DNA from: DATAFF01 sp963744915
GTDB lineage: Bacteria; Pseudomonadota; Alphaproteobacteria; Rhizobiales; Aestuariivirgaceae
DNA length: 64,000 bases
NCBI GenBank assembly: GCA_963744915.1
Contig: CAVUUY010000002.1
Span: forward strand, 40,692-104,691
Reading direction: 5' to 3'
Numbering within the stretch: the stretch's first letter is position 1; every line of letters begins with the position of its first letter. A program made the translations under genes and the position numbers. This document shows positions 8,851 through 16,951 of the stretch, in pieces. The notes beneath the pieces were generated by a model that worked only from the letters and a program-made list of their open reading frames with translations, was not told the DNA's origin and made no database searches.

Positions 8851-10638
8851 ATGGCTGCTGCCTTTACCACGCGACCCGAGATCGCCGGAACTTTCGGGGT
8901 CGTGACCTCGACCCATTGGATCGGCTCTGCGGTTGGCATGTCGATTCTGGAGAAGGGCGGCAACGCTTTCGATGCCGCGGCCGCGACCGGTTTTGCGCTC
9001 CAGATCGTCGAACCGCATCTCAATGGTCCGGGCGGCGAGGTGCCGATCATCTTCTGGAAAGCCGGTGCGGCGGAACCGCGCGTCATCTGCGGGCAGGGAT
9101 GGGCGCCCATGGCGGCGACCATCGCGGCCTATGAGGAACGCGGCTTGCGCCTGGTGCCCGGGACAGGACTCTTGTCGGCGGTCGTTCCCGGCGCCTTCGA
9201 TGCCTGGATGCTGATGCTGCGCGACCACGGCACGATGCCGCTCGAGGATGTTCTGGCCCCGGCCATTTCCTATGCCGAGAACGGCTTTCCGCTGGTCCAC
9301 CGGGCGGTGCAGTCCATTTTCGCGGTCGAGCAGTATTTCCGGGACGAATGGCCGAGCTCGGCGCAGGTCTGGCTCGACGGCGGGCGTCGGCCCGTTCCGG
9401 ACGCCCTATACCGAACGCCGGGAATCGCCGCGACCTATCGTCGTATCCTGATGGAGGCCAAGGCGGCCGGCGGCGATCGCGTTCGGCAGATCGAGGCGGC
9501 GCGGGGCGCCTTTTACAAGGGCTTCGTCGCCGAATTGATCGAACGCTTTTATCGCACGCCCTTGCTGGACACCTCCGGGAGAAGGAATGCGGGCCTTCTG
9601 ACCGCCGAGGACATGGCTTCCTGGCAGGCCACCTATGAGGACCCCGTCCACTATGATTATTGCGGCGTGCGCGTGTTCAAGACGGATGTCTGGGGCCAGG
9701 GCCCGGTGTTCCTGCAGCTGCTGGCCCTCTTGAAGGGTTTCGACATTGGAGCGCTGGACATTCTCAGCGATTCCTATGTCCATCTGATCGTCGAGTGCCT
9801 CAAGCTCGCCATGGCCGATCGCGATGTTTTCTATGGCGATCCGCTGCATGCGGACGTTCCGCTGGGCATGCTGCTTTCGGACGAATATAACGACCATCGC
9901 CGCCGGCTGATCGGCGAGCAGGCGTCGCTCGATTTCCGCCCCGGAGATCTGTCGGACGCGGCTCACCGCGCCGCGCTGATCATGGAGCGCGCGGGCTGCG
10001 AGTCGCCGGTCGGCCCAGGCACGGGGGAGCCGTCCTTTGTCGATCTGCCGGAAATCGAAGGGGACACCGTTCATCTCGACGTGATCGACAGATGGGGCAA
10101 CGTGGTATCGGCCACGCCGAGCGGCGGCTGGTTGCAGAGTTCGCCGGTTGTGCCCGAATTGGGCTTCCCGCTATCGACGCGCGCACAGATGTTCTGGCTT
10201 GCACCCGGCCTGCCGTCGTCCCTTGCGCCAAGGCGACGACCAAGAACCACGCTCTCGCCGACGATGGTGGGCAAGAACGGCAGGCCGTGGCTCGCGCTGG
10301 GTACGCCGGGCGGCGATCAGCAGGATCAGTGGACCAGCATTGTCTTCCTGCGGCATCTCCACCACGGATTGAATCTGCAGGCTGCCATCGATGCCCCCTT
10401 GTTCAACACGAGGCATGGGCCGGCGTCATTTTATCCGCGCCTGCGGGATCCGGGTTCTCTGCTCATCGAGCAGCGTTTTCCGGAAGCAACGATCGATGCT
10501 CTACGGCGCCGCGGTCATCGGGTGAAAGTCCAGGGCGACTGGACGTTGGGGAGGGTCTGCATGGCGCAAATCTCGGACGGGCTGATCAGGGCTGCAGCGA
10601 CGCCTCAATTCATGCAGGGATATGCCGCCGGGAGGTGA
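8851..10638 (+). CDS. Gamma-glutamyltransferase / acylase family Ntn-hydrolase, no signal peptide
   Basis: This 595-residue protein of the gamma-glutamyltranspeptidase family starts 6 bp after the ALDH gene. The N-terminal part holds EKGGNAFDAAAATGFALQIVEPHLNGPGGE, the usual large-subunit signature. The autoprocessing Thr that becomes the small-subunit nucleophile is T406 in GDTVHLDVID. The small subunit carries TTLSPTMV and GTPGGDQQDQW. There is no signal peptide, unlike the periplasmic GGTs of glutathione metabolism, so it is probably cytoplasmic and may remove a gamma-glutamyl or acyl group from the imported compound or an intermediate. Family assignment is good; the reaction is unproven. 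Confidence 0.82.
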   Translation: MAAAFTTRPEIAGTFGVVTSTHWIGSAVGMSILEKGGNAFDAAAATGFALQIVEPHLNGPGGEVPIIFWKAGAAEPRVICGQGWAPMAATIAAYEERGLRLVPGTGLLSAVVPGAFDAWMLMLRDHGTMPLEDVLAPAISYAENGFPLVHRAVQSIFAVEQYFRDEWPSSAQVWLDGGRRPVPDALYRTPGIAATYRRILMEAKAAGGDRVRQIEAARGAFYKGFVAELIERFYRTPLLDTSGRRNAGLLTAEDMASWQATYEDPVHYDYCGVRVFKTDVWGQGPVFLQLLALLKGFDIGALDILSDSYVHLIVECLKLAMADRDVFYGDPLHADVPLGMLLSDEYNDHRRRLIGEQASLDFRPGDLSDAAHRAALIMERAGCESPVGPGTGEPSFVDLPEIEGDTVHLDVIDRWGNVVSATPSGGWLQSSPVVPELGFPLSTRAQMFWLAPGLPSSLAPRRRPRTTLSPTMVGKNGRPWLALGTPGGDQQDQWTSIVFLRHLHHGLNLQAAIDAPLFNTRHGPASFYPRLRDPGSLLIEQRFPEATIDALRRRGHRVKVQGDWTLGRVCMAQISDGLIRAAATPQFMQGYAAGR

Positions 10639-10736
10639 GATGATCTTCACCGACCAGAGACCAGAATTTTGGATCTCGCACGAGTGCTGGTGCGATTTGA
10701 CCAGAAGTTAGTTAGGACAAATGAACGACGATCGGG

Positions 10737-11201
10737 CTACTTGGGCTCGGGATAAGGCATGCCATCCTTGTGCAAGAACCGACCGTCCGCGTTGGAGCTC
10801 ATCATGTCGATGTCGGAGCATATGGTAACGTCGGTGGGTGAGCGAGCGCCGACTTCAAGATAAAGCGCCATCGCGCCCGATTTGTTGATCATGTGATGGC
10901 CGTTGCCGGAGCCTTTCGGAAAGGCCGCGCAATCACCGGCGCGCAGCACCGTCTCGCCGCCACCTTCGATCAGTGTCAGTTCGCCTTCGAGTACATAGAC
11001 AAATTCGTCTTCGGCCGAATGCCAATGGCGCTGGCTCGACCAATTGCCCGGAGGCAGGTGCATGATATTGACCCCGAAATCGGTAAGTCCACCAGCATTG
11101 CCCAGCCGCTGTCGGATGCGTTCAGCACAGGGTGCTTCGAATGGGGGCGGATAGCCCGAGCCCTTGTGTTTTGGCACAGCGGTGATGTCGATCTTAGGCA
11201 T
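10737..11201 (-). CDS. Cupin-domain protein
   Basis: The ATG at 11201 has a GGGAAG ribosome-binding site six bases upstream; an upstream TTG is less likely. The 154-residue product contains a single cupin barrel: the first motif is RHWHSAEDEFVYVLEGE and the second GDCAAFPKGSGNGHH, which together would provide His/Glu metal ligands. Such proteins bind a metal and may be dioxygenases, isomerases or sensors. It converges with the catabolic operon and lies directly beside an integrase relic, so it probably belongs to the same accessory block. No function can be assigned. Confidence 0.75.
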   Translation of the reverse strand: MPKIDITAVPKHKGSGYPPPFEAPCAERIRQRLGNAGGLTDFGVNIMHLPPGNWSSQRHWHSAEDEFVYVLEGELTLIEGGGETVLRAGDCAAFPKGSGNGHHMINKSGAMALYLEVGARSPTDVTICSDIDMMSSNADGRFLHKDGMPYPEPK

Positions 11202-11453
11202 GGCAGTCTTCCCAGTGATCACCAATCGCGGGGGTTGTCGCCTGTCCTGAAGTCGCGCACCGTGGTGGCATCGATGATTCTTTCGATGCGGCCCGCAGGC
11301 GCTTGGCCGTCTCCGGCGACCTATCCCAGATCGGCTGCAGGACCCTCAATAGCGCCTCCGTATCGACTTCGTTGATCGAATTGCGCGAATCGGCGCGCAA
11401 TATACAGTCAGGGTCATTCTCCACTGAGCGACATGCTTGTGGACGAAGGAGGA
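11202..11453 (-). pseudogene. Tyrosine-recombinase (phage/island integrase) relic next to tRNA-Ser
   Basis: Three minus-strand frames together spell a decayed integrase core-binding domain. From the tRNA side: KHVAQWRMTLTVYCAPI, then after a shift NSINEVDTEALLRVLQPIWD followed by RSPETAKRLR, then after a second shift RIERIIDATTVRDFRTGDNP followed by RDW, a stop, and SLGRLP. P4-type integrases read roughly KHxAQWxxTL...VDTxxVLxVLxPIW...ETAxRxRGRIExxLDxATVRGxRxGxNPARWKGHL, so order and spacing match. At least two frameshifts and an in-frame stop disable it, and both the N-terminal arm-binding and catalytic domains are missing. It lies immediately 3' of tRNA-Ser on the same strand, the usual island arrangement. 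Recognised by eye, not by search. Confidence 0.7.
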
Positions 11454-11471
11454 CGAACGTGGACACCGGGC

Positions 11472-11561
11472 TGGCGGAGAGAGAGGGATTCGAACCCTCG
11501 ATACGGTTTCCCGTATACACGCGTTCCAGGCGTGCGCCTTAAACCGCTCGGCCACCTCTCC
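11472..11561 (-). tRNA. tRNA-Ser(GGA)
   Basis: This 90-nt gene with encoded CCA reads GGAGAGGTGGCCGAGCGG at its 5' end on the minus strand. The acceptor stem GGAGAGG pairs with TCTCTCC before a G discriminator. The anticodon loop is CTGGAAC, giving anticodon GGA for serine codons UCC/UCU. A long class-II variable arm (GTATACGGGAAACCGTAT) confirms tRNA-Ser, and the T-arm is GAGGGTTCGAATCCCTC. It probably served as the attachment site for the integrase relic that begins just downstream. Confidence 0.96.
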
Positions 11562-11653
11562 GGTTGAAACGGGCGCATAATAGGGCTGGTCGCCCGACTT
11601 GCAAGTGTCGGTGCAGGGATCCACATTATCGCCACCCACGGAGGCTTCCCGCC

Positions 11654-12295
11654 ATGTTCTCCCTTGCACGCAAGTCGCTGACAAAACCGCAACCGGGTCA
11701 GGCGCTGCCCGGCAGGACCGAGCCCATTCCGACGGCCGAAACCCATTTCGTCAACGGCCGGCCGTTGCAGGGGCCCTATCCCGAGGGGTTGCAGATCGCC
11801 TATTTCGCGCTCGGCTGCTATTGGGGCGCCGAGCGGCTGTTCTGGACGGTGCCGGGGGTGTGGGTGACCGCCGTCGGCAATATGGGCGGCGAGACCCCCA
11901 ACCCGACCTATGAGGAATTGTGCAGCGGCAGGACTGGCCATGCCGAAACGGTGATGGTGGTGTACGACCCGAAGAAGGTCGACTACCAGGAGTTGCTCAA
12001 GATCTTCTTCGAAGCGCATGATCCGACGCAAGGCATGCGCCAGGGCAACGATGTCGGGACCCAATACCGCTCGGCCATCTATTGGACGAACGACAGCCAG
12101 CGGCAGCAGGCGGAAGCGGCCATGGCGCGCTACGACAAGGCGCTGCGCCAGTTCGGCCATTCGCCGATCTCGACCGAAATCGCCGCCGCCGGACCGTTCT
12201 ATTTCGCCGAAGAATACCACCAGCAATATCTCGCCAAAAATCCGCGCGGCTATTGCGGGCTGCAGGGCACCGGGGTGGCCTGCCAGATCGGCTAG
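11654..12295 (+). CDS. msrA: Peptide-methionine (S)-S-oxide reductase MsrA
   Basis: The ATG at 11654 gives 213 residues. MsrA reduces methionine-S-sulfoxide in proteins and free Met-SO. The catalytic cysteine is C55 in ALGCYWGAE, where GCYWG replaces the more common GCFWG. Other family motifs are YEELCSGRTGHAETV, FFEAHDPTQGMRQGNDVGTQYRS and FYFAEEYHQQYLAKNP. A C-terminal cysteine (GVACQIG) could act as the resolving residue. It starts 93 bp past the tRNA-Ser 5' end, on the core-chromosome side of the presumed island boundary, and converges with coaA. Confidence 0.93.
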   Translation: MFSLARKSLTKPQPGQALPGRTEPIPTAETHFVNGRPLQGPYPEGLQIAYFALGCYWGAERLFWTVPGVWVTAVGNMGGETPNPTYEELCSGRTGHAETVMVVYDPKKVDYQELLKIFFEAHDPTQGMRQGNDVGTQYRSAIYWTNDSQRQQAEAAMARYDKALRQFGHSPISTEIAAAGPFYFAEEYHQQYLAKNPRGYCGLQGTGVACQIG

Positions 12296-12330
12296 GCGGG
12301 CATTCGCCAGACGGGCCAGGGCCATAAGCC

Positions 12331-13281
12331 TCACAGCTTGCGCAACTGTACCGCGTTGATCGCGTGATCGGCCGTCTTGTGCAGGATGAGGTCGGCGCGG
12401 TGCCGGGTCGGCAGCACGTTCTCCCGCAGATTGACCAGGTTGATCGTCTCCCAGATGCGGTTGGCGGTGCGGCGGGTCTCCTCGTCCGACAGCTCGGCAT
12501 AACGGTGAAAATAGGAGCGCGGATCCTTGAAGGCGGTTTCGCGCAAGGAAAAGAAGCGGTCGATATACCAGGTGCGCAGCACCTCGTCCTCGGCATCGAG
12601 ATAGATCGAGAAATCGAAGAAGTCGGAGACGAACGGAATAGCCATGCCGTCGCGGGGCGGCCGGCCGGTCTGCAGCACGTTCAGGCCCTCGACGATCAGG
12701 ATGTCGGGCCGGTCGACGACGACGTGCTCGTCGGGCACCACGTCATAGGTGAGATGCGAATAGACCGGCGCCGAGACGGCATGCATGCCGGCCTTGATGT
12801 CGGCGAGGAAGCGCAACAGCAGCGGCAGGTCATAGCTTTCGGGAAAGCCCTTGCGGTTCATCAGGCCCTCGCGCTCGAGCACGGCATTGGGCAGGATGAA
12901 CCCGTCGGTGGTGACGAGGTCGACCTTGGGGGTGGCCGGCCAGCGCGCCAGCAGCCGCTGCAGGATGCGGGCGGTGGTGCTCTTGCCGACGGCGACGCTG
13001 CCGCCCATGCCGATGATGTAGGGGACCTTACCGCCATCGCTGCCGAGGAAGCGCTTGGTCGCCGAATACAGCTTCTGGGTGGCACGGGCATAAAGATTGA
13101 GCAGGCGCGACAGCGGCAAATAGATGGTCACCACCTCGTCGAGATTGATGCGGTCATTGAGGCTGCGCAATTCATCGAGATCGGCGTGGGTCAGCGTCAG
13201 CGGCGTGTCGGCGCGCAGGCCCGCCCATTCGGTGCGAGAGAAGACGCGATAGGGTGACAATCCGTGGGCCGGCTTGCTCAT
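12331..13281 (-). CDS. coaA: Type I pantothenate kinase
   Basis: The 316-residue product matches the usual CoaA length; the ATG at 13281 lies six bases after the hisF/E stop. The first step of CoA synthesis, pantothenate to 4'-phosphopantothenate, is indicated by the P-loop GGSVAVGKS at residues 93-101, TTDGFILPN, MNRKGFPESYD, the conserved YSHLTYDVVPDE and LIVEGLNVLQTGR. It is the last gene of the hisB-to-coaA minus-strand run. The hisE-coaA adjacency is common in Hyphomicrobiales. No sign of truncation. Confidence 0.95.
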   Translation of the reverse strand: MSKPAHGLSPYRVFSRTEWAGLRADTPLTLTHADLDELRSLNDRINLDEVVTIYLPLSRLLNLYARATQKLYSATKRFLGSDGGKVPYIIGMGGSVAVGKSTTARILQRLLARWPATPKVDLVTTDGFILPNAVLEREGLMNRKGFPESYDLPLLLRFLADIKAGMHAVSAPVYSHLTYDVVPDEHVVVDRPDILIVEGLNVLQTGRPPRDGMAIPFVSDFFDFSIYLDAEDEVLRTWYIDRFFSLRETAFKDPRSYFHRYAELSDEETRRTANRIWETINLVNLRENVLPTRHRADLILHKTADHAINAVQLRKL

Positions 13282-13286
13282 GCGGC

Positions 13287-14417
13287 TCAGACCTTCTTGC
13301 GCCAGGCCTTGACCTCGAGGCCGCCAATGCCGAACCGGCTGGCCAGGACGTCGAGAACGGCGGCGAGCGGCGTGCCGGTCGCTTCCAGCAGCACCAGCAG
13401 GTGATAGGTCAGATCGGCGGCCTCCTCGGCGATGCGAGCCCGGTCGCCGGCCATGGCGGAGAGAGCCGTCTCGACCGCCTCCTCGCCGACCTTCTTGGCG
13501 CATTTCTCGATGCCTTCGGCGAAGAGCTTGGCGGTGTAGGATTCCTCCGGCGAGGCGGTGCGGCGGTCGCGGATGATGCAGGCGAGCTGCTCGAGCACCG
13601 CCAGCCGCCCCGGATCCAGGCCCGCGTCCCGATGCGACTCGACCGCGCGGCGGACCGGAATGCCGGCCGCTGCCAGGCGGGCCTTGGCTTCGGCGATGGT
13701 GTGGGTGCCGAAATGGAAGATCGAGGCGGCGAGCACGGCCGAGGCATGACCGTCGCGCACGCCGGCGACCAGATGGTCGAGGCTGCCGACGCCGCCGCTG
13801 GCGATCACCGGGATGCCGACGGCGTCGGCAACGGTGCGGACGAGCTCGATGTCGAAGCCCTGGCCGGTGCCGTCGCGGTCGATCGAGGTCAACAGGATCT
13901 CGCCGGCACCAAGAGCTGCCACCTTTGTCGCAAATTCCACGGCGTCGAGCCCGGTCGGGCGGCGCCCGCCATGGGTCAAGAGCTCGAAGCGCGGCGTCGC
14001 GCCGGCAGCGACCGGCACCCGCTTGGCATCGATGGCGACGACGATGCACTGGGCGCCGAATTTGCGGGCGGCGTCGGCGACCAGCTGCGGGTCGTTGATG
14101 GCGGCGGTGTTGATCGACACCTTGTCGGCGCCGGCCAGCAGCAGGGCGCGGATGTCGGCGAGGCTGCGCACCCCTCCCCCGACGGTGAGCGGCATGAAGC
14201 ACTGGTCGGCGGTGCGGCGGACCACATCGAGCAGAATGCCGCGATCCTCGTGGCTCGCGGTGATGTCGAGGAAGCACAGCTCGTCGGCACCGGCGGCGTC
14301 ATAGGCCTTGGCAATCTCCACCGGGTCGCCGGCGTCCTTGAGATCGACGAAGCGGACACCCTTGACGACGCGGCCGTCCTTGACATCGAGGCAGGGAATG
14401 ACGCGCACCTTAAGCAT
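13287..14417 (-). CDS. hisF: HisF-HisE fusion: imidazole glycerol phosphate synthase cyclase subunit plus phosphoribosyl-ATP pyrophosphatase
   Basis: One uninterrupted frame of 376 residues carries two histidine enzymes. Residues 1-256 are HisF: MLKVRVIPCLDV with catalytic D11, D130 in VVAID, the GGGVRS and ASGGVGS phosphate loops, ending AAAGIPVRR where stand-alone HisF stops. After a short linker, residues about 272-376 are HisE: LAVLEQLACIIRDRR, ESYTAKLFAEGIEKCAKKVG, EEAVE and EEAADLTYHLLVLLEA. No stop separates them. A GTG inside LAVLEQ could give separate HisE as well. HisF closes the imidazole ring using ammonia from HisH; HisE hydrolyses PR-ATP, the second pathway step. It overlaps hisA by 8 bp. 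Confidence 0.9.
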   Translation of the reverse strand: MLKVRVIPCLDVKDGRVVKGVRFVDLKDAGDPVEIAKAYDAAGADELCFLDITASHEDRGILLDVVRRTADQCFMPLTVGGGVRSLADIRALLLAGADKVSINTAAINDPQLVADAARKFGAQCIVVAIDAKRVPVAAGATPRFELLTHGGRRPTGLDAVEFATKVAALGAGEILLTSIDRDGTGQGFDIELVRTVADAVGIPVIASGGVGSLDHLVAGVRDGHASAVLAASIFHFGTHTIAEAKARLAAAGIPVRRAVESHRDAGLDPGRLAVLEQLACIIRDRRTASPEESYTAKLFAEGIEKCAKKVGEEAVETALSAMAGDRARIAEEAADLTYHLLVLLEATGTPLAAVLDVLASRFGIGGLEVKAWRKKV

Positions 14418-15156
14418 TGCCGCGCCTCTCTCCCGACCGCAGAATGGCGAGCGCCGCTGCCGGATCGATGCGCCCTTCATAAAGGGCGCGGCCGCAGATC
14501 GCACCTTCGAGGATGGCGCAATCCGGCTCGGCGAGCCGCTCGATGTCGGCGAGCGAAGCCAGGCCGCCGCTGGCGATCACCGGCACCGATGTCGAACGGG
14601 CCATCGCCAGCGTGGCGTCGATGTTGAGCCCCTCAAGCACGCCGTCGCGGGCAATGTCGGTGTGGATGATGGCCGCCACCCCGAGATCGGACTGGCGCCT
14701 GGCAAGCTCGACGGCAGAGATGGCAAGCGACCGCGCCCAGCCCTCGACGGCGACGGTGCCGTCGCGCAAATCGATGCCGACCGCGACGCGGCCGGGAAAG
14801 GCCCGGCAGGCGTCGCGCACGAGATCGGGATCGCGCGAGGCGGCGGTGCCGAGGATGACGCGGGTGACGCCGGATTCGAGCCAGCTTGCAAGCGTCGCCA
14901 GATCGCGGATGCCGCCACCGAGCTGGACCGGGATGGCGACCGCCGAAAGGATCGCCGCAACCGCCTCGCCATTCACCGGACGGCCAGCCACGGCACCGTC
15001 GAGATCGACGACATGAAGATAGGTGAAGCCGTGATCCGCGAAAGCCTTGGCCTGGGCGGCCGGGCTTTGCGGGTAGACGGTCGCGGCCGCCATGTCGCCG
15101 CGGCGCAGACGAACACAGCGGCCATCCTTGAGGTCTATGGCAGGAAACAGGATCAT
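14410..15156 (-). CDS. hisA: Phosphoribosylformimino-5-aminoimidazole carboxamide ribotide isomerase HisA
   Basis: This 248-residue TIM-barrel isomerase converts ProFAR to PRFAR in histidine synthesis. The N-terminus MILFPAIDLKDGRCVRL carries catalytic D8, and the partner Asp lies in VAVGIDLRDG. QLGGGIRD and VIASGGLASLAD are the two phosphate-binding loops. It overlaps hisH by 4 bp at its start and hisF/E by 8 bp at its end, so it is translationally coupled on both sides. Confidence 0.95.
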   Translation of the reverse strand: MILFPAIDLKDGRCVRLRRGDMAAATVYPQSPAAQAKAFADHGFTYLHVVDLDGAVAGRPVNGEAVAAILSAVAIPVQLGGGIRDLATLASWLESGVTRVILGTAASRDPDLVRDACRAFPGRVAVGIDLRDGTVAVEGWARSLAISAVELARRQSDLGVAAIIHTDIARDGVLEGLNIDATLAMARSTSVPVIASGGLASLADIERLAEPDCAILEGAICGRALYEGRIDPAAALAILRSGERRGNA

Positions 15157-15803
15157 GGCCGCCAATCGAGGAAGTTCGCCAGAAGGCCAAGCCCGAAGGC
15201 CTGGCTCTTCTCGGGGTGGAACTGGGTTCCCGCCATGTTGTCGCATGCCACCATGGCGGTGAAGGCGCCGCCGTGGTCGGTGGTCACAAGCGCATCGCCG
15301 GGATTGTCGGGAACGAGGCAATAGGAATGCACGAAATAGGCATGCTGGCCGCCGCCTTCGATGTCGAGGCCGGCGATCAGCGGATGCGGCCGCGCCGCCC
15401 GGAGCGCGTTCCAACCGACATGGGGGATCTTGAGCATCGGATCGGCGGGCTCGAGGCGGCGGACCTCGCCGGCAATCCAGCCGAAGCCCGGCGTCATCCC
15501 GTGCTCGCGGCCGCTGGTCGCCATCAGCTGCATGCCGACGCAGATGCCGAGAAAGGGCTTGCCATCGCGGCGCACGGCGGTGTCGAGCGCTTCCATCATG
15601 CCGTCGATGGCGGCGATCCCGTCGCGGCAGTCGCGAAAGGCGCCGACGCCGGGGAGGACGATGCGCTCGGCGCGCCGCACCGCCTCGGGATCGGCGGTGA
15701 CCAGGATCGGCTGCGGGTCGGCGAGGGTGGCCGCGGCCCGTTGGAGCGCCTTCGATGCCGAGCGCAGATTGCCCGAGCCGTAGTCGACGATGGCCACGGT
15801 CAT
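15153..15803 (-). CDS. hisH: Imidazole glycerol phosphate synthase glutaminase subunit HisH
   Basis: This 216-residue class I glutamine amidotransferase supplies ammonia to HisF. The opening MTVAIVDYGSGNLRS, the nucleophile C88 in FLGICVGMQLM and the FHPEKS His/Glu pair near the C-terminus are all present. It overlaps hisA by 4 bp and the preceding DUF2628 gene by 4 bp. The protein ends normally with LLANFLDWRP. Confidence 0.95.
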   Translation of the reverse strand: MTVAIVDYGSGNLRSASKALQRAAATLADPQPILVTADPEAVRRAERIVLPGVGAFRDCRDGIAAIDGMMEALDTAVRRDGKPFLGICVGMQLMATSGREHGMTPGFGWIAGEVRRLEPADPMLKIPHVGWNALRAARPHPLIAGLDIEGGGQHAYFVHSYCLVPDNPGDALVTTDHGGAFTAMVACDNMAGTQFHPEKSQAFGLGLLANFLDWRP

Positions 15804-16213
15804 GGCAGGGCCCCGGCGGGCGGGCGCCGCAGCGCGGTTTCGAAAAAGCGCATTTCGGCGGCCCGCGGCGTCTCGGCGGCAACCTCGCCGATTTCCTCAT
15901 AACCGCGGCGCGCCAGCGTCCAACGGAGCAGGTTGTTGCCCTCGAAGCCGAAGATCAGGGCGATGAGGAAGGACAGGATGGTCGTGGCCTGGTCCGACAG
16001 CTGACCGAGCTCCGACAGCGCGCCGAGGCCGATGAAGAGCGCCAAATAGAACACCAGCACGATCCACATGCGGTGCCAGAGGAGCCAGGGCAGCGCGATC
16101 AGGAAGGCCGGCCAGGAGAAGCCTTCCTTCACCAGGACGGTGCGATCGGCTCCCTTCGGCGTCGTTGCCGGATTCCAAGGCTCGGCATGAACCGAATAGA
16201 ATTTCAGACCCAT
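15800..16213 (-). CDS. DUF2628 family membrane protein
   Basis: The 137-residue protein has no known biochemical role. After a polar N-terminus it shows about three membrane segments (around residues 33-50, 52-67 and 77-93) and a polar tail. The composition and the placement between hisB and hisH match DUF2628 proteins found in the same position in many Hyphomicrobiales. It overlaps hisH by 4 bp and follows hisB by 4 bp, so it is part of the his operon by position although no histidine function is known. Confidence 0.75.
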   Translation of the reverse strand: MGLKFYSVHAEPWNPATTPKGADRTVLVKEGFSWPAFLIALPWLLWHRMWIVLVFYLALFIGLGALSELGQLSDQATTILSFLIALIFGFEGNNLLRWTLARRGYEEIGEVAAETPRAAEMRFFETALRRPPAGALP

Positions 16214-16217
16214 GGCC

Positions 16218-16811
16218 CTACCCCGTCAATGTGCCCTTGGTGGAAGGAATGGCGGCAGGCCGCCGCGGATCGATCTCGACCGCCATGCGCAGCGCCCGCG
16301 CCAGCGCCTTGAAACAGGTTTCCGCAATATGGTGGTTGTTCGATCCATACAGCGTTTCGACGTGCAGCGTCATGCCGCTGTTCATGGCGAGCGCCTGGAA
16401 GAACTCGCGGATGAGCTCGGTCTCCATCTCGCCGATCAGCGGCCGCGAAAAGGCAACTTTCCAGACGAGATAGCCGCGGCCGGAGAGATCGAGGGCGCAA
16501 CGCGTCAGGGCTTCGTCCATCGGCAGGTCGCACTGGCCGTAGCGGAAGATGCCGACCCGGTCGCCGAGCGCGGCCGACAGGGCCTGGCCCAGGGCAATGC
16601 CGGTGTCCTCGACGGTGTGGTGCATGTCGATATGGAGGTCGCCCTTGGCCTTGAGGACAAGATCGACCAGGGAATGGCGGGACAGCTGCTCGAGCATGTG
16701 GTCAAAGAAGCCGATCCCGGTGGAAATATCGTGAACGCCACGCCCCTCGAGCAGCAGCTCGACGGTGATCTCGGTCTCCTTGGTGCGCCGCTCGACCCGG
16801 CCGTTGCGCAT
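16218..16811 (-). CDS. hisB: Imidazoleglycerol-phosphate dehydratase HisB
   Basis: This 197-residue monofunctional HisB removes water from imidazole glycerol phosphate. The Mn-binding repeats are visible: FFDHMLEQLSRHS, DMHHTVEDTG and, near the C-terminus, NNHHIAETCFKALARAL. RRTKETEI at the N-terminus and GTLTG at the C-terminus are family ends. It is the first gene of the minus-strand his cluster, divergent from hslV across a 140-bp intergenic region that should hold both promoters. Confidence 0.95.
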   Translation of the reverse strand: MRNGRVERRTKETEITVELLLEGRGVHDISTGIGFFDHMLEQLSRHSLVDLVLKAKGDLHIDMHHTVEDTGIALGQALSAALGDRVGIFRYGQCDLPMDEALTRCALDLSGRGYLVWKVAFSRPLIGEMETELIREFFQALAMNSGMTLHVETLYGSNNHHIAETCFKALARALRMAVEIDPRRPAAIPSTKGTLTG

Positions 16812-16951
16812 GGTGACTACAGCTCCTTCCCGGCAATCCGGCGCCCTTTTAGCAGGCGGCCGGGGCAGTGGCCACTCTCCCCTTGCCGCATCGCGACTTG
16901 TGCTTAAAGCTCGGGGCGCCTAAATCAGCCTCGTTCGCGGCGGAGGCATGA

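Noticed and set aside
7477..9300. 607-codon minus-strand frame over the ALDH and GGT genes
   Set aside because: Spans two well-supported genes in antisense and has no recognisable domain.
11303..11542. Plus-strand short frame through tRNA-Ser and the integrase relic
   Set aside because: Reads antisense through a tRNA gene; its apparent similarity to EGFEPS-type peptides is the usual artefact of tRNA translation.
16870..16920. Possible heat-shock (sigma-32) promoter for hslVU (cccttgcc...gcttaaag)
   Set aside because: The -10 match is poor and spacing ambiguous; not strong enough to annotate.
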